Source of the DNA: QZKY01 sp942492925
Lineage (GTDB): Bacteria > Pseudomonadota > Gammaproteobacteria > Burkholderiales > Burkholderiaceae_D
Assembly (NCBI GenBank): GCA_942492925.1
Contig: OW818641.1
Span: 930,001-994,000, forward strand
Length of the DNA stretch: 64,000 nt
Reading direction: 5' to 3'
The position numbers and the translations under genes are program-made. Under the pieces are notes generated by a model. That model had not been told where the DNA came from. It worked only from the letters and a program-made list of their open reading frames with translations, and searched no databases. Shown in pieces: positions 1-7,558 of the stretch; the stretch's first letter is position 1, and every line of letters starts with the position of its first letter.

Positions 1-2
1 CC

Positions 3-1604
3 GTGACGACGCCGCATTACTTGGCATCACAAGCCGGACTGGAAGTATTGAAAAAGGGTGGCAATGCGGTCGATGCGGCTATCGCTGCAGCTTCGACATT
101 GGCCGTGGTGTATCCGCAGATGAATACAGTCGGTGGTGACAACTTCTGGTTGATTTACAACGCCAAAACCAAAGAAGTCCGTGCGTTGAATGCAAGTGGA
201 CGTTCCGGACAAAAGGCAACGATCGATTTTTACAAGAGCAAGGGTTACAGCAAAATTCCAGCGCGAGGCTATCACGCCGCGAACACGGTGCCGGGTGTCG
301 TGTCCGGTTGGGATGCGGCGTACAAATATGCGCACGCCAACATGAGCAACAAGGGTTTGCCGTGGAATAAATTGTTTGATAACGCCATCTCTTACGCGAA
401 CCAGGGATTCCCGGTAACGCCGTCGCTGGAACGCTGGGGGCAGATCAACGTCGATCCGACCAACAATGAATTCCGGAACCTTCAGCGCTTTAACGGGTTC
501 CGTCAAACCTATTTGAAATCTGACGGCTCGTCTTACAAGGTTGGCGAAGCCATGAAGCTGCCCGAACTCGGCAACACATTGAAACTCATCGCCAACAAGG
601 GTGCCAACGAGTTTTATCGCGGTTCGATTGCGAAAAAAATCGTGGCTGATCTTGCGGCCAACGACGGCATGCTCACGCTTGACGACTTTGCCAAGCATCG
701 CGCAGACTGGGTTAAACCGCTGACGGTGGATTATCGCGGCTACAAAGCGTATAACCTGCCGCCCAACACACAAGGCATGGCATCGCTTGAAATCCTCAAT
801 ATCCTGAACAATGTTGACGTCAAGTCCCTGGGTGAAGGTTCTGCGGACTATTACCATGCGATTGTCGAAGCGACGAAAGAAGCCTTTGTCGATCGTGATA
901 AGTATTTGACTGACCCCGGCTTTAACAAGATTCCTCTCGATTACCTGCTTTCGAAAGAACACGGGAAAGAACAGGCAGCCCGGATCAGAATGGATATCGC
1001 CGCCACAAACCTGAAACCGCTTGAACCCAAAGGCGACACCATTTGGCTGGGCGTGGTGGACAAGGATGGCAACGCCGTTTCGCTGATTCAAAGCATTTAT
1101 CATGATTTCGGTTCGGCAGTCGTTCCAAAAGGAACGGGCGTGTTGCTGCAAAATCGCGGCAGCTTCTTCTCGCTGGACAAGAATCACGTTAATCGTCTGG
1201 AACCGCGCAAGCGCACATTCCATACGCTGAACGCTGCGATGCTGCTGAAAGACAAGAAGCCCTACCTGATTTACGGCACGATGGGCGGCGAAGGTCAACC
1301 TCAGACGCAAGCGGCTATTGCCACACGTGTAGTCGATTTTGGCATGTCGCCGCAAGATGCGATTGCTGCGCCGCGCTGGTTGCACGGTCGTACCTGGGGG
1401 GCTTCATCGAACGATCTGAAGATCGAAGGTCGTGTTCCGGAAAGCGTGCGTGACGAACTCAAACGTCGCGGACATCCTGTAAACAAGGTTGACGATTACA
1501 CCGACACGATGGGACACGCAGGCGCAATCGTCATTGATCCTGCAACCAACCTGAAGTCTGCGGGCACGGATCCGCGAGGCGACGGTTTGGCAGTTGGCTA
1601 TTAA
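3..1604 (+). CDS. ggt: gamma-glutamyltransferase family protein (5' partial)
   Basis: Ntn-hydrolase of the gamma-glutamyltransferase family, which cleaves gamma-glutamyl bonds of glutathione and related compounds, usually in the periplasm. The visible 533 residues begin inside the conserved N-terminal block (HYLASQAGLEVLKKGGNAVDAA, about residues 5-27), so the true start and any signal peptide lie before base 1; the GTG at base 3 is only the first in-frame codon. The autocatalytic threonine is about residue 346 in GDTIWLGVVD, followed by the GNAVSLIQS and FGSAVVPKGTG blocks of the small subunit. The residue after the Thr is Ile rather than the His of classical enzymes, as in YwrD-like subfamilies, so the preferred substrate is uncertain. 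The gene ends just before a strong terminator. Confidence 0.9.
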   Translation: MTTPHYLASQAGLEVLKKGGNAVDAAIAAASTLAVVYPQMNTVGGDNFWLIYNAKTKEVRALNASGRSGQKATIDFYKSKGYSKIPARGYHAANTVPGVVSGWDAAYKYAHANMSNKGLPWNKLFDNAISYANQGFPVTPSLERWGQINVDPTNNEFRNLQRFNGFRQTYLKSDGSSYKVGEAMKLPELGNTLKLIANKGANEFYRGSIAKKIVADLAANDGMLTLDDFAKHRADWVKPLTVDYRGYKAYNLPPNTQGMASLEILNILNNVDVKSLGEGSADYYHAIVEATKEAFVDRDKYLTDPGFNKIPLDYLLSKEHGKEQAARIRMDIAATNLKPLEPKGDTIWLGVVDKDGNAVSLIQSIYHDFGSAVVPKGTGVLLQNRGSFFSLDKNHVNRLEPRKRTFHTLNAAMLLKDKKPYLIYGTMGGEGQPQTQAAIATRVVDFGMSPQDAIAAPRWLHGRTWGASSNDLKIEGRVPESVRDELKRRGHPVNKVDDYTDTMGHAGAIVIDPATNLKSAGTDPRGDGLAVGY

Positions 1605-1640
1605 ATAGTGTCAGCTACCGTTACGCAGTTTGTTGCATCA

Positions 1641-1671
1641 AAGGCCAACCCTAGCGGGTTGGCCTTTTTCG
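1641..1671 (+). terminator. intrinsic terminator of ggt
   Basis: Perfect 11-bp stem (AAGGCCAACCC at 1641-1651 with GGGTTGGCCTT at 1656-1666), a 4-nt loop and a run of T. It lies 37 bases after the ggt stop codon. Confidence 0.9.
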
Positions 1672-1958
1672 TTTAATGCGTGAAACCCAAAGCTTAAATT
1701 TGCCTTGCGAGCGTCCTTCCAGCGCTGGCTGGAATCCAGCGTCTTATGGCGTTTCATTAGACCGGCTAATGAAACTGGCGGCACGAAAAAGGGCGGCATT
1801 CTTTTGTGGTCAGTTGTTTCCCTTTTCCTGAGTGAGAGGCGAGCGAAAGTATATCGTTCGCTCGCTTCCCTTAGCCTGTGCCAAAACATCGTCTTGACGC
1901 TCCCCCTGAATTTCCCGGTGTTAAAATACGCACCGCAGTTTTATCTCATGGGATCATC
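1672..1958. other. non-coding stretch with palindromes
   Basis: No convincing gene. It contains a perfect 10-bp inverted repeat (GTTTCATTAG / CTAATGAAAC, 1751-1775) and next to it the interleaved palindromic motif CCAGCGCTGGCTGG at about 1719-1732. This resembles dispersed intergenic palindromes of proteobacteria. The open frames here have no recognisable protein features. Confidence 0.5.
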
Positions 1959-2426
1959 ATGGAAAATCAGTATCTGGAAGCGCGCGCATCGGAGATTGAA
2001 GGCACAGGCTGTTTTGCGAAACAGCACATTCCCGCAGGCACGCGCATCATCGAGTATCTGGGCCAGCGCATCCCGCCTTCGGTGGTCGAAGAACGCAGCG
2101 AGGTCGAGGTCGACGATGTGGGCGAAATCATCAAGGACTCGCACGTCTACATGTTTTACGTAGACTGGCGCACCACCATCGACGGTGGTGTGAACGGCAA
2201 CGATGCACGCTTCATCAACCACTCGTGCGCGCCCAACTGCAAATCGACGGTTGAAAACCGCCGCGTCTTCGTCGATGCGTTGCGCGATATCGAACTTGGC
2301 GAGGAGCTGACTTTCGATTACAAACTGGATGTCAACGCATCAGCGGAACAAAAAAAGCGCTATGCCTGCCGCTGTGGCGCGTCGAATTGTCGTGGCACGA
2401 TGTTGGCGTTGCCGAAGAAAAAGTAG
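1959..2426 (+). CDS. SET domain protein, putative lysine methyltransferase
   Basis: A 155-residue protein that is almost entirely a SET domain plus a post-SET cysteine cluster. Visible hallmarks: GTGCFA near residues 16-20 (SAM-binding loop type), RFINHSC at 84-90 followed by APNC, the ELTFDYK block at 116-122, and Cys137, Cys139 and Cys144 of the post-SET zinc site. These are the cofactor- and catalysis-defining motifs of eukaryotic histone methyltransferases. The ATG at 1959 is preferred because SET homology begins right after it; the same frame is open upstream to 1878 without family similarity. The gene stands alone between two terminators. The substrate cannot be read from the sequence; a DNA-binding protein or ribosomal protein is possible. 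Confidence 0.88.
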   Translation: MENQYLEARASEIEGTGCFAKQHIPAGTRIIEYLGQRIPPSVVEERSEVEVDDVGEIIKDSHVYMFYVDWRTTIDGGVNGNDARFINHSCAPNCKSTVENRRVFVDALRDIELGEELTFDYKLDVNASAEQKKRYACRCGASNCRGTMLALPKKK

Positions 2427-2458
2427 TTGTTTTACCCGCTTTCGGTTTGCGTTAATAA

Positions 2459-2480
2459 GGGAGGCCATGCCTCCCTTTTT
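2459..2480 (+). terminator. intrinsic terminator after the SET gene
   Basis: Stem GGGAGGC (2459-2465) with GCCTCCC (2469-2475), loop CAT, then TTTTT. The same stem sequence recurs in the terminator at 4703. Confidence 0.85.
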
Positions 2481-2704
2481 GTTTCGTCTCGCCTACAGAA
2501 TTCCGTTATTTGCCCTTGCAACTTTGCCATTTGCGCGCGATGGCGGTATGCTTATTAAATAAGCAGGGATGCGTCTGACCAAACAATAGGAGGTGGCCGC
2601 AAAAGATAAGCGACGCTGCCCCCATGGATTCTGTGGCAGGAAAATAAATCAAGCGTGGAACTTTAATATGCTACCCCCTCTCCCTGAGGGTTGGGGTGAG
2701 GTGG
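2481..2704. other. non-coding stretch upstream of the toxin-antitoxin pair
   Basis: No gene seen. Near the end (about 2672-2704) there is a degenerate C-rich/G-rich palindrome (CCCCCTCTCCCTGAGGG) of the same family as the palindromes at 8558, 11649 and 43147. Confidence 0.5.
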
Positions 2705-2732
2705 TTGACATGCTAAATAAGATATATATACA
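2705..2732 (+). promoter_or_regulatory. promoter of the toxin-antitoxin operon
   Basis: A consensus -35 TTGACA (2705-2710) is followed after 16 bases by TATACA (2727-2732) inside an alternating AT tract. The predicted start of transcription falls on or next to the A of the toxin ATG at 2740, so the mRNA may have no leader. Confidence 0.6.
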
Positions 2733-2739
2733 ATAAGCC

Positions 2740-3027
2740 ATGTGGACAATCAAGGAGCATCGCAGCGTTGATAAACAGCTATCGAGCAAAGGGGCTCCTG
2801 TCGAAATTTTGAAGCGCTACGAGAAGTGGAAAGACATTGTTCGTATTTCCGGGCCGCAAGGGTTAAGGGCAATCAAGGGTTTTCACGATGAAGCGCTTTC
2901 CGGGGATTGGAAGGGATACCGTTCCTCGAGACTGAATTTGCAGTGGCGGGTGATTTACCAGGTTGTTGGTGACGTACTACTGGTGAAGGTTGTAGAAGTT
3001 ACGCCGCATGATTACAGGAGGACATGA
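2740..3027 (+). CDS. RelE/ParE-superfamily toxin of a type II toxin-antitoxin system
   Basis: A 95-residue basic protein with the RelE-like fold signature: an N-terminal helix region (VDKQLSSKGAPVEILKRYEKWKD), a central GDWKGYRSSRLNLQWRVIYQV strand segment and the C-terminal VVEVTPHDYRR. These match RelE/StbE/YafQ-type mRNA interferases, and the Arg/His residues of the last strand are the usual catalytic candidates. It is the first gene of a two-gene operon, with a one-base gap to an XRE antitoxin; the toxin-first order is that of HigBA-like systems. No Shine-Dalgarno sequence precedes the ATG, and the promoter is immediately upstream. Whether it cleaves mRNA or poisons gyrase cannot be decided here. 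Confidence 0.85.
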   Translation: MWTIKEHRSVDKQLSSKGAPVEILKRYEKWKDIVRISGPQGLRAIKGFHDEALSGDWKGYRSSRLNLQWRVIYQVVGDVLLVKVVEVTPHDYRRT

Positions 3028-3028
3028 C

Positions 3029-3286
3029 ATGAAGAATTTTCGTCCGGCTAAAAAACGTGTTGAGGTAAGTGTTGGCGAATCGCTGCGCATCTTGCGTGAA
3101 TTGCAGGAACTCAGCCAGACGCAACTTTCAGCGTTGACCGGCATTCCGCAAGCGACCATTTCCGCAATTGAAAATGATCGGGTGAATCTTGGTGTGGAAC
3201 GCGCGAAGGTGTTCGCGCGTGCGCTCAAGTGCCATCCCGCAGTGCTGCTGTTTCCGGGGTGGAATGTGATGGATGAGGCGGCGTGA
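3029..3286 (+). CDS. XRE-family antitoxin
   Basis: An 85-residue helix-turn-helix protein. The HTH spans about residues 27-50 (ELSQTQLSALTGIPQATISAIE), typical of HigA/XRE antitoxins that neutralise the toxin and repress the shared promoter. The ATG at 3029 is chosen over the in-frame ATG at 3008 because AGGAGG (3016-3021) sits just upstream at good distance. The toxin stop codon at 3025-3027 lies between that ribosome site and the start, so translation is probably coupled. The AT-alternating tract at 2721-2730 is a candidate operator. Confidence 0.88.
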   Translation: MKNFRPAKKRVEVSVGESLRILRELQELSQTQLSALTGIPQATISAIENDRVNLGVERAKVFARALKCHPAVLLFPGWNVMDEAA

Positions 3287-3329
3287 AACCGTGGTCCGTC
3301 CCCGATTATTACGATTATTAGTACATAAG

Positions 3330-4665
3330 ATGATTAAAAATAAAATCACAATTGTCATAGCAACGGTCTTTCAAGATGCAGGTGATGCAACAAGAGGCAT
3401 AGAGATCGCTAAGGGGATTAGGGAGTATGCCCCCGAAGGTGTGGAGGTCCGGATTGTCTTTTTATCGAGGGGAAGTCGTTTTGAGCAGAAGGCTATAGAC
3501 GGCGGGTTTGAGGTTCATCATGCCGATCCTAAAATGAGCGGCATTGGGATGCATCAAGACTTGAAAATGACTAATGAAAACTTTGTTGGCGACAAAAGCA
3601 TTGCTTTAGAGCTGATCAAAGGAGAGATTAAGGCATATCGAGAAATTGCCCCCGATATTGTCTTGCATGGGTTTTGGCCTATTGCTGGAGTTGCACGCAG
3701 GATGATGGAAAGGGAAATCCCCGGCATTTGCTTTGTGCCATTGCCGCTCATTGAGGCGTTTCTTGATGTTATTTCTGATGTTCAAGAGCAGATAAAGCTT
3801 CTTTCTTTGTTGACTTCCAAAGTAGAGAATGTTCATTTTTAGATGGATCCCAAAAAATCAAAAAAGGATCCACGCGTTAGGCGATGAAGATCTAATATTC
3901 GTTGGACAGCCATGGACCTTGGTTGTCATCGAGAGCGCAGGGCCATTGCTGAATATATTTAACTTGCTGAACAGCTGACTTTACTTTGGTCAACGATTCC
4001 CTGACTATTACGATCATGAAATTCTTTCCTCAAAATGTCTTATTTGCGAGGCCAATTTTCGCTCGCGCGGATGGCAATATGTATCACAGGAGCAAAGAAG
4101 TTTTTGATCCCAATCATTCGGGAAAATTAGAATTTACTGCACGCTTGGAAGCTCCGGTACAAAGAAACAGCTTCTGGAAATCGTCAAGGTTTTTACGGCA
4201 GAGAGGGGTTGAAGATGGAATGCGGCCTGATTCTTTCACCATCACTCTGTTTGCCCGCTTGAAAAGAATATGGGCGGTATTTTGGAGATAGGACAAGGTG
4301 TCTTTATAACCGACGAGTTTGTCCCGGCACAAACTGTCAATGCTCTTGCTGACATTACGGTTTGTCACGGTGGACAGGGTACCATTCAGACGGCATTGTC
4401 CTCGGGGACTCCTTTAGTCGGTGTGGCAATGCAGCAAGAGCAATTTATCAATCTTTCCAATGTTGCTTTGTACGGCGCGGGCATTCGTATTCCGTACGAT
4501 AAATGGAAGGCCCCGAACATACGAGATGCGATAAATTATGTTGTCTGCGACAGGAAATTTAAAGAAGCAGCCACGAGACTCGGCAGCAGGATTAATGAGA
4601 TGGACGGTCGAAAGAGAAGTGCGGAAATCATTTGGAAGAAGATAAAAGAGTTAAGAAACTTCTGA
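3330..4665 (+). pseudogene. GT1-type glycosyltransferase, decayed by frameshifts and stops
   Basis: Remnant of a UDP-glycosyltransferase of the GT1/MGT type. The N-terminal Rossmann half is open from ATG 3330 (KITIVIATVFQDAGDATRGIEIAKGIREY) to a stop at 3842. The continuation is read in the next frame (WIPKNQKRIHALGDEDLIFVGQPW) until a stop near 3977. The C-terminal half starts in another frame at about 4132 (IYCTLGSSGTKKQLLEIVK), is interrupted by two in-frame TGA codons (4210 and 4228), and resumes through 4270-4665 with the donor-binding signature ITVCHGGQGTIQTALSSGTPLV. At least one frameshift and three nonsense codons show it is not functional. The region is visibly richer in A+T than its flanks, suggesting horizontal origin. 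Confidence 0.85.
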
Positions 4666-4702
4666 ACGGGTCTCTAGGTGCGACATGTAAACAATATAAA
4701 AA

Positions 4703-4723
4703 GGGAGGCTACGCCTCCCTTTT
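4703..4723. terminator. bidirectional intrinsic terminator
   Basis: Stem GGGAGGC (4703-4709) with GCCTCCC (4713-4719), loop TAC, preceded by AAAAA and followed by TTTTT. It can end both the glycosyltransferase remnant and the opposing htpG transcript. Confidence 0.85.
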
Positions 4724-4745
4724 TACTTTTGCACAATTCAACGCA

Positions 4746-6659
4746 TCATCTGCTCGATCCATCCAGCAACATCTGATTCATCCGTTTCACGAAAGTTGCC
4801 GGATCGGCGAGGCCGCCGCCTTCGGCGAGTAGCGCTTGATCGAAGAGCAGGTGCGACCAGTCGTCGAATTTTGCATCTTCGTATTTCAGGCGTTGCACCA
4901 ACGGGTGCTCCGGATTGATTTCCAGAATTGGTTTGGTGTCCGGCGCATTTTGTCCGGCGGATTTCATCAAGCGCTGCAGGTTGCCCGAAATATCGTGCTC
5001 ATCCGAAACCAGACAGGCTGGCGAATCGGTGAGGCGGAAGGTCACGCGCACATCCTTGGCTTTCTCGGCCAGCGAGGTCTTCATCTTGTCGAGGAGTTCC
5101 TTGTAACCAGCCTCAGTTTCCTGATGCTGTTTCTTCTCGGTTTCGTCTTCGAGTTTGCCGAGGTCGAGACCGCCTTTCGCCACCGATTGCAGTTGCTTGC
5201 CATCGAACTCCCGCATGAAGGACAACATCCATTCATCCACACGGTCGGTGAGCAGCAGCACTTCCACGCCTTTCTTGCGGAAGATTTCAAGGTGCGGGCT
5301 GCTTTTCGCAGCAGTGTAGTTTTCGGCGGTGATGTAGTAGATCTTGTCCTGGCCTTCTTTCATTCGCTTCACATACTCTTCGAGCGAAACGTTTTGTACG
5401 TCGGTGTCGTTGTGCGTGGAAGCGAAGCGCAGCAGCTTGGCGAGGCGTTCCTGGTTAGCCTGATCTTCGCCAATGCCTTCCTTGAGCGCCTGACCGAATT
5501 CTTTCCAGAAGGTGGCGTACTTGTCTTTCTTTTCCTGTTCTTCTGAATTCGCCAGTTCCTCGAGCATGCCGAGCACGCGACGGGTGGAGCCGTCGCGGAT
5601 CACTTTCACGTCGCGCGATTCCTGCAAAATTTCGCGCGAAACGTTGAGCGGCAAATCGCTGGAATCAATCACGCCTTTGACGAAGCGCAGGTACACCGGC
5701 ATCAGTTGCTCGGCATCGTCCATGATGAACACGCGTTTGATGTAGAGCTTGATGCCGCCGCGCTGGTTGCGATCCCACAGATCGAAGGGTGCACGGGAAG
5801 GAATGTACAGCAGTTGCGTGTATTCGCTGCGACCTTCCACGCGGTTGTGCGTGTACGCCAGCGGTTCGGCGAAGTCATGCGACACGTGTTTGTAAAACTC
5901 CTTGTACTGTTCTTCGGTGATGTCGGCCTTGTTGCGTGCCCACAGTGCGCTGGCTTGATTGACGGTCACCATTTCGTCGCGCATCACCATCGCTTTCGCG
6001 TCGTTGTCCCATTCTTCCTTTTGCATCAGGATGGGCAGCGAGATGTGATCGGAATATTTGCGGATGATGGATTTGAGTTGCCAGCCTGCGAGCAATTCAT
6101 CTTCGCCTTCGCGCAGATGCAGAATGATTTCCGTGCCGCGTGTGGGTTTGTTAATCGTTTCTACCGTGAATTCGCCCGTGCCGTCCGATTCCCAGCGCAC
6201 ACCTTGATTGGCGGGCAGGCCGGCCCGGCGGCTGTTGACGGTGATTTTGTCGGCGACGATGAAGGCAGAATAAAAGCCCACGCCGAACTGGCCGATGAGC
6301 GCGGCATCTTTTTGCTGATCGCCGGAGAGCTTCGAAAAGAATTCGCGGGTGCCGGATTTGGCGATGGTGCCGAGATGTTCGATGGCTTCTTCGCGGCTCA
6401 TGCCAATGCCGTTATCGGAAACGGTGATCGTGCGGGTATCCTTGTTGAAGGCGACGCCGATCTTGAGTTCCGGGTCGTTTTCAAACAGTTCCGGCTTGGC
6501 GATGGTTTCGTAGCGCAGCTTGTCGGCAGCGTCGGAAGCGTTGGAAATCAGCTCCCGCAGAAAAATTTCTTTGTTGGAATAGAGCGAGTGGACCATCAGG
6601 TGCAGCAGTTGCTTCACTTCGGCCTGAAAGCCCATGGTTTGTTTTTCGGTTGCGGCCAT
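4746..6659 (-). CDS. htpG: molecular chaperone HtpG (Hsp90)
   Basis: Bacterial Hsp90, an ATP-driven homodimeric cytosolic chaperone for late folding and remodelling with DnaK. It has 637 residues, the normal family length. The N-terminal GHKL ATPase shows LRELISNASDAADKLRY, the DNGIGM motif and GQFGVGFYSAF; the middle domain has the conserved NVSREILQESR block. The start at 6659 (MAATEKQTMGFQAEVKQLLH) is chosen because homology begins there and AAGAGG precedes it; the frame is open 66 bases further upstream without homology. It is a monocistronic gene with a near-consensus sigma-32 promoter upstream. Confidence 0.97.
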   Translation of the reverse strand: MAATEKQTMGFQAEVKQLLHLMVHSLYSNKEIFLRELISNASDAADKLRYETIAKPELFENDPELKIGVAFNKDTRTITVSDNGIGMSREEAIEHLGTIAKSGTREFFSKLSGDQQKDAALIGQFGVGFYSAFIVADKITVNSRRAGLPANQGVRWESDGTGEFTVETINKPTRGTEIILHLREGEDELLAGWQLKSIIRKYSDHISLPILMQKEEWDNDAKAMVMRDEMVTVNQASALWARNKADITEEQYKEFYKHVSHDFAEPLAYTHNRVEGRSEYTQLLYIPSRAPFDLWDRNQRGGIKLYIKRVFIMDDAEQLMPVYLRFVKGVIDSSDLPLNVSREILQESRDVKVIRDGSTRRVLGMLEELANSEEQEKKDKYATFWKEFGQALKEGIGEDQANQERLAKLLRFASTHNDTDVQNVSLEEYVKRMKEGQDKIYYITAENYTAAKSSPHLEIFRKKGVEVLLLTDRVDEWMLSFMREFDGKQLQSVAKGGLDLGKLEDETEKKQHQETEAGYKELLDKMKTSLAEKAKDVRVTFRLTDSPACLVSDEHDISGNLQRLMKSAGQNAPDTKPILEINPEHPLVQRLKYEDAKFDDWSHLLFDQALLAEGGGLADPATFVKRMNQMLLDGSSR

Positions 6660-6698
6660 TTTTTCCTCTTGAGAGAGCTTGTTGAACACATTGAAAGC

Positions 6699-6726
6699 AA
6701 ATGGGGATTGTAAGCGGGATTTCAAG
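6699..6726 (-). promoter_or_regulatory. sigma-32 heat-shock promoter of htpG
   Basis: Read on the minus strand: CTTGAAA (6720-6726), a 13-base spacer, then CCCCATTT (6699-6706). This matches the RpoH consensus (CTTGAAA, spacer of 11-16, CCCCATNT) at every specified base. It lies 40 bases before the htpG start. Confidence 0.9.
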
Positions 6727-6742
6727 AGGTGCCCTCAAGTTC

Positions 6743-6771
6743 TTTACCTGTTCAGCATGATCGGCTAGAAT
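6743..6771 (+). promoter_or_regulatory. promoter of the Mn riboswitch and exporter
   Basis: TTTACC (6743-6748), 17-base spacer, TAGAAT (6766-6771). The predicted start near 6778 coincides with the 5' edge of the riboswitch core. Confidence 0.55.
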
Positions 6772-6777
6772 GTCCCC

Positions 6778-6876
6778 CGTCATCAGGGAGTAGCCGCGCG
6801 ATGAATTTCTTTATCAACATACTTGGCAAAAACAGCCATGGTGCAAGCGGTAAGTGCTTGGCAAGACTTTTGACTA
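6778..6876 (+). ncRNA. yybP-ykoY family manganese riboswitch
   Basis: The leader contains the two conserved loops of the yybP-ykoY aptamer: GGGAGTAGCC at 6786-6795 and GGCAAGACTTT at 6860-6870, plus the intervening CAACATACTTGG segment (from 6815), closely resembling the leader of E. coli mntP. GTCA (6779-6782) can pair with TGAC (6871-6874) to close the element. The gene downstream is a UPF0016/GDT1-type Mn exporter, a family commonly found behind this RNA. A hairpin (CTGGCGA 6890-6896 with TCGCCAG 6922-6928) ends just before the AGGAAA ribosome site at 6932 and could be the expression platform, so translational control is likely. Identified by eye from memory of the consensus; not scored with a covariance model. 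Confidence 0.85.
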
Positions 6877-6942
6877 CATGCTTCTCAGGCTGGCGAGGGG
6901 GTATGTGGTCATTTGTTTTAATCGCCAGTCCAGGAAATCTTG

Positions 6943-7515
6943 ATGGAATCTTTTCTCGTATCAACCGGCGTTATTGCGCTTGCGGAAATGGGTGACAAAA
7001 CCCAACTGCTGGCTTTTATCCTGGCCGCACGGTTTCGGAAGCGCACGCCGATTGTGGCGGGGATCCTGGTCGCCACGCTGCTCAATCACGGGCTGGCAGG
7101 CGCACTGGGTACCTGGATTACAACAGTGCTTGCTCCGGAAATCATGCGTTGGGTGCTGGGGTGTTCTTTATCGGGATGGCCATCTGGACGCTGATTCCCG
7201 ACAAAATCGACGAGGATGAGGCTGCGCTCCGTTCAGCGCTTTGGCGTGTTCGGCACGACACTCATTGCATTTTTCCTTGCGGAGATGGGCGACAAGACGC
7301 AGGTGGCAACCGTTGCGATGGCCGCGCACTATGCGACCCCGCTCTGGGTCATCGCGGGCACAACGCTGGGGATGATGATTGCGGATGTGCCTGCGGTATT
7401 CGTCGGTAAAAAATTTGCAGACAGGATTCCGCTGAAACTGGTCCACACGATTGCCGCGCTGATCTTTGCGGTGTTGGGAGTACTGACGCTGTTGCGGCTG
7501 GATCGCTTGTTGTAG
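6943..7515 (+). pseudogene. UPF0016/GDT1-family manganese exporter with two compensating frameshifts
   Basis: Encodes a six-helix cation exporter of the TMEM165/Gdt1/MneA family with both signature repeats: ALAEMGDKTQLLAF in the first half and FLAEMGDKTQVATVAM in the second. The first half reads in one frame from ATG 6943 to about 7157 (APEIMRWVLG). The middle VFFIGMAIWTLIPDKIDEDEAAL reads in another frame. The second half returns to the first frame near 7225 (QRFGVFGTTLIAFF) and ends at 7515. A missing base in the G run at about 7155-7159 and one extra base near 7220-7226 would explain this; corrected, the protein would be about 190 residues, the family norm. Either a recent inactivation or sequence errors. 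An AGGAAA ribosome site precedes ATG 6943. Confidence 0.85.
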
Positions 7516-7558
7516 TTCAGCGTTGGCGGTCAAGTGCAACGCGTCAGGCACTGAGGCT

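Noticed and set aside
27..1385. 452-codon open frame antisense to ggt
   Set aside because: Shadow of the real gene; no family features in the translation.
1705..2163. 152-codon frame overlapping the SET gene
   Set aside because: Runs through palindromic intergenic DNA into the SET gene in another frame.
3986..4291. 101-codon frame inside the glycosyltransferase remnant
   Set aside because: Out of frame with the homologous segment that starts at 4132; not a separate gene.
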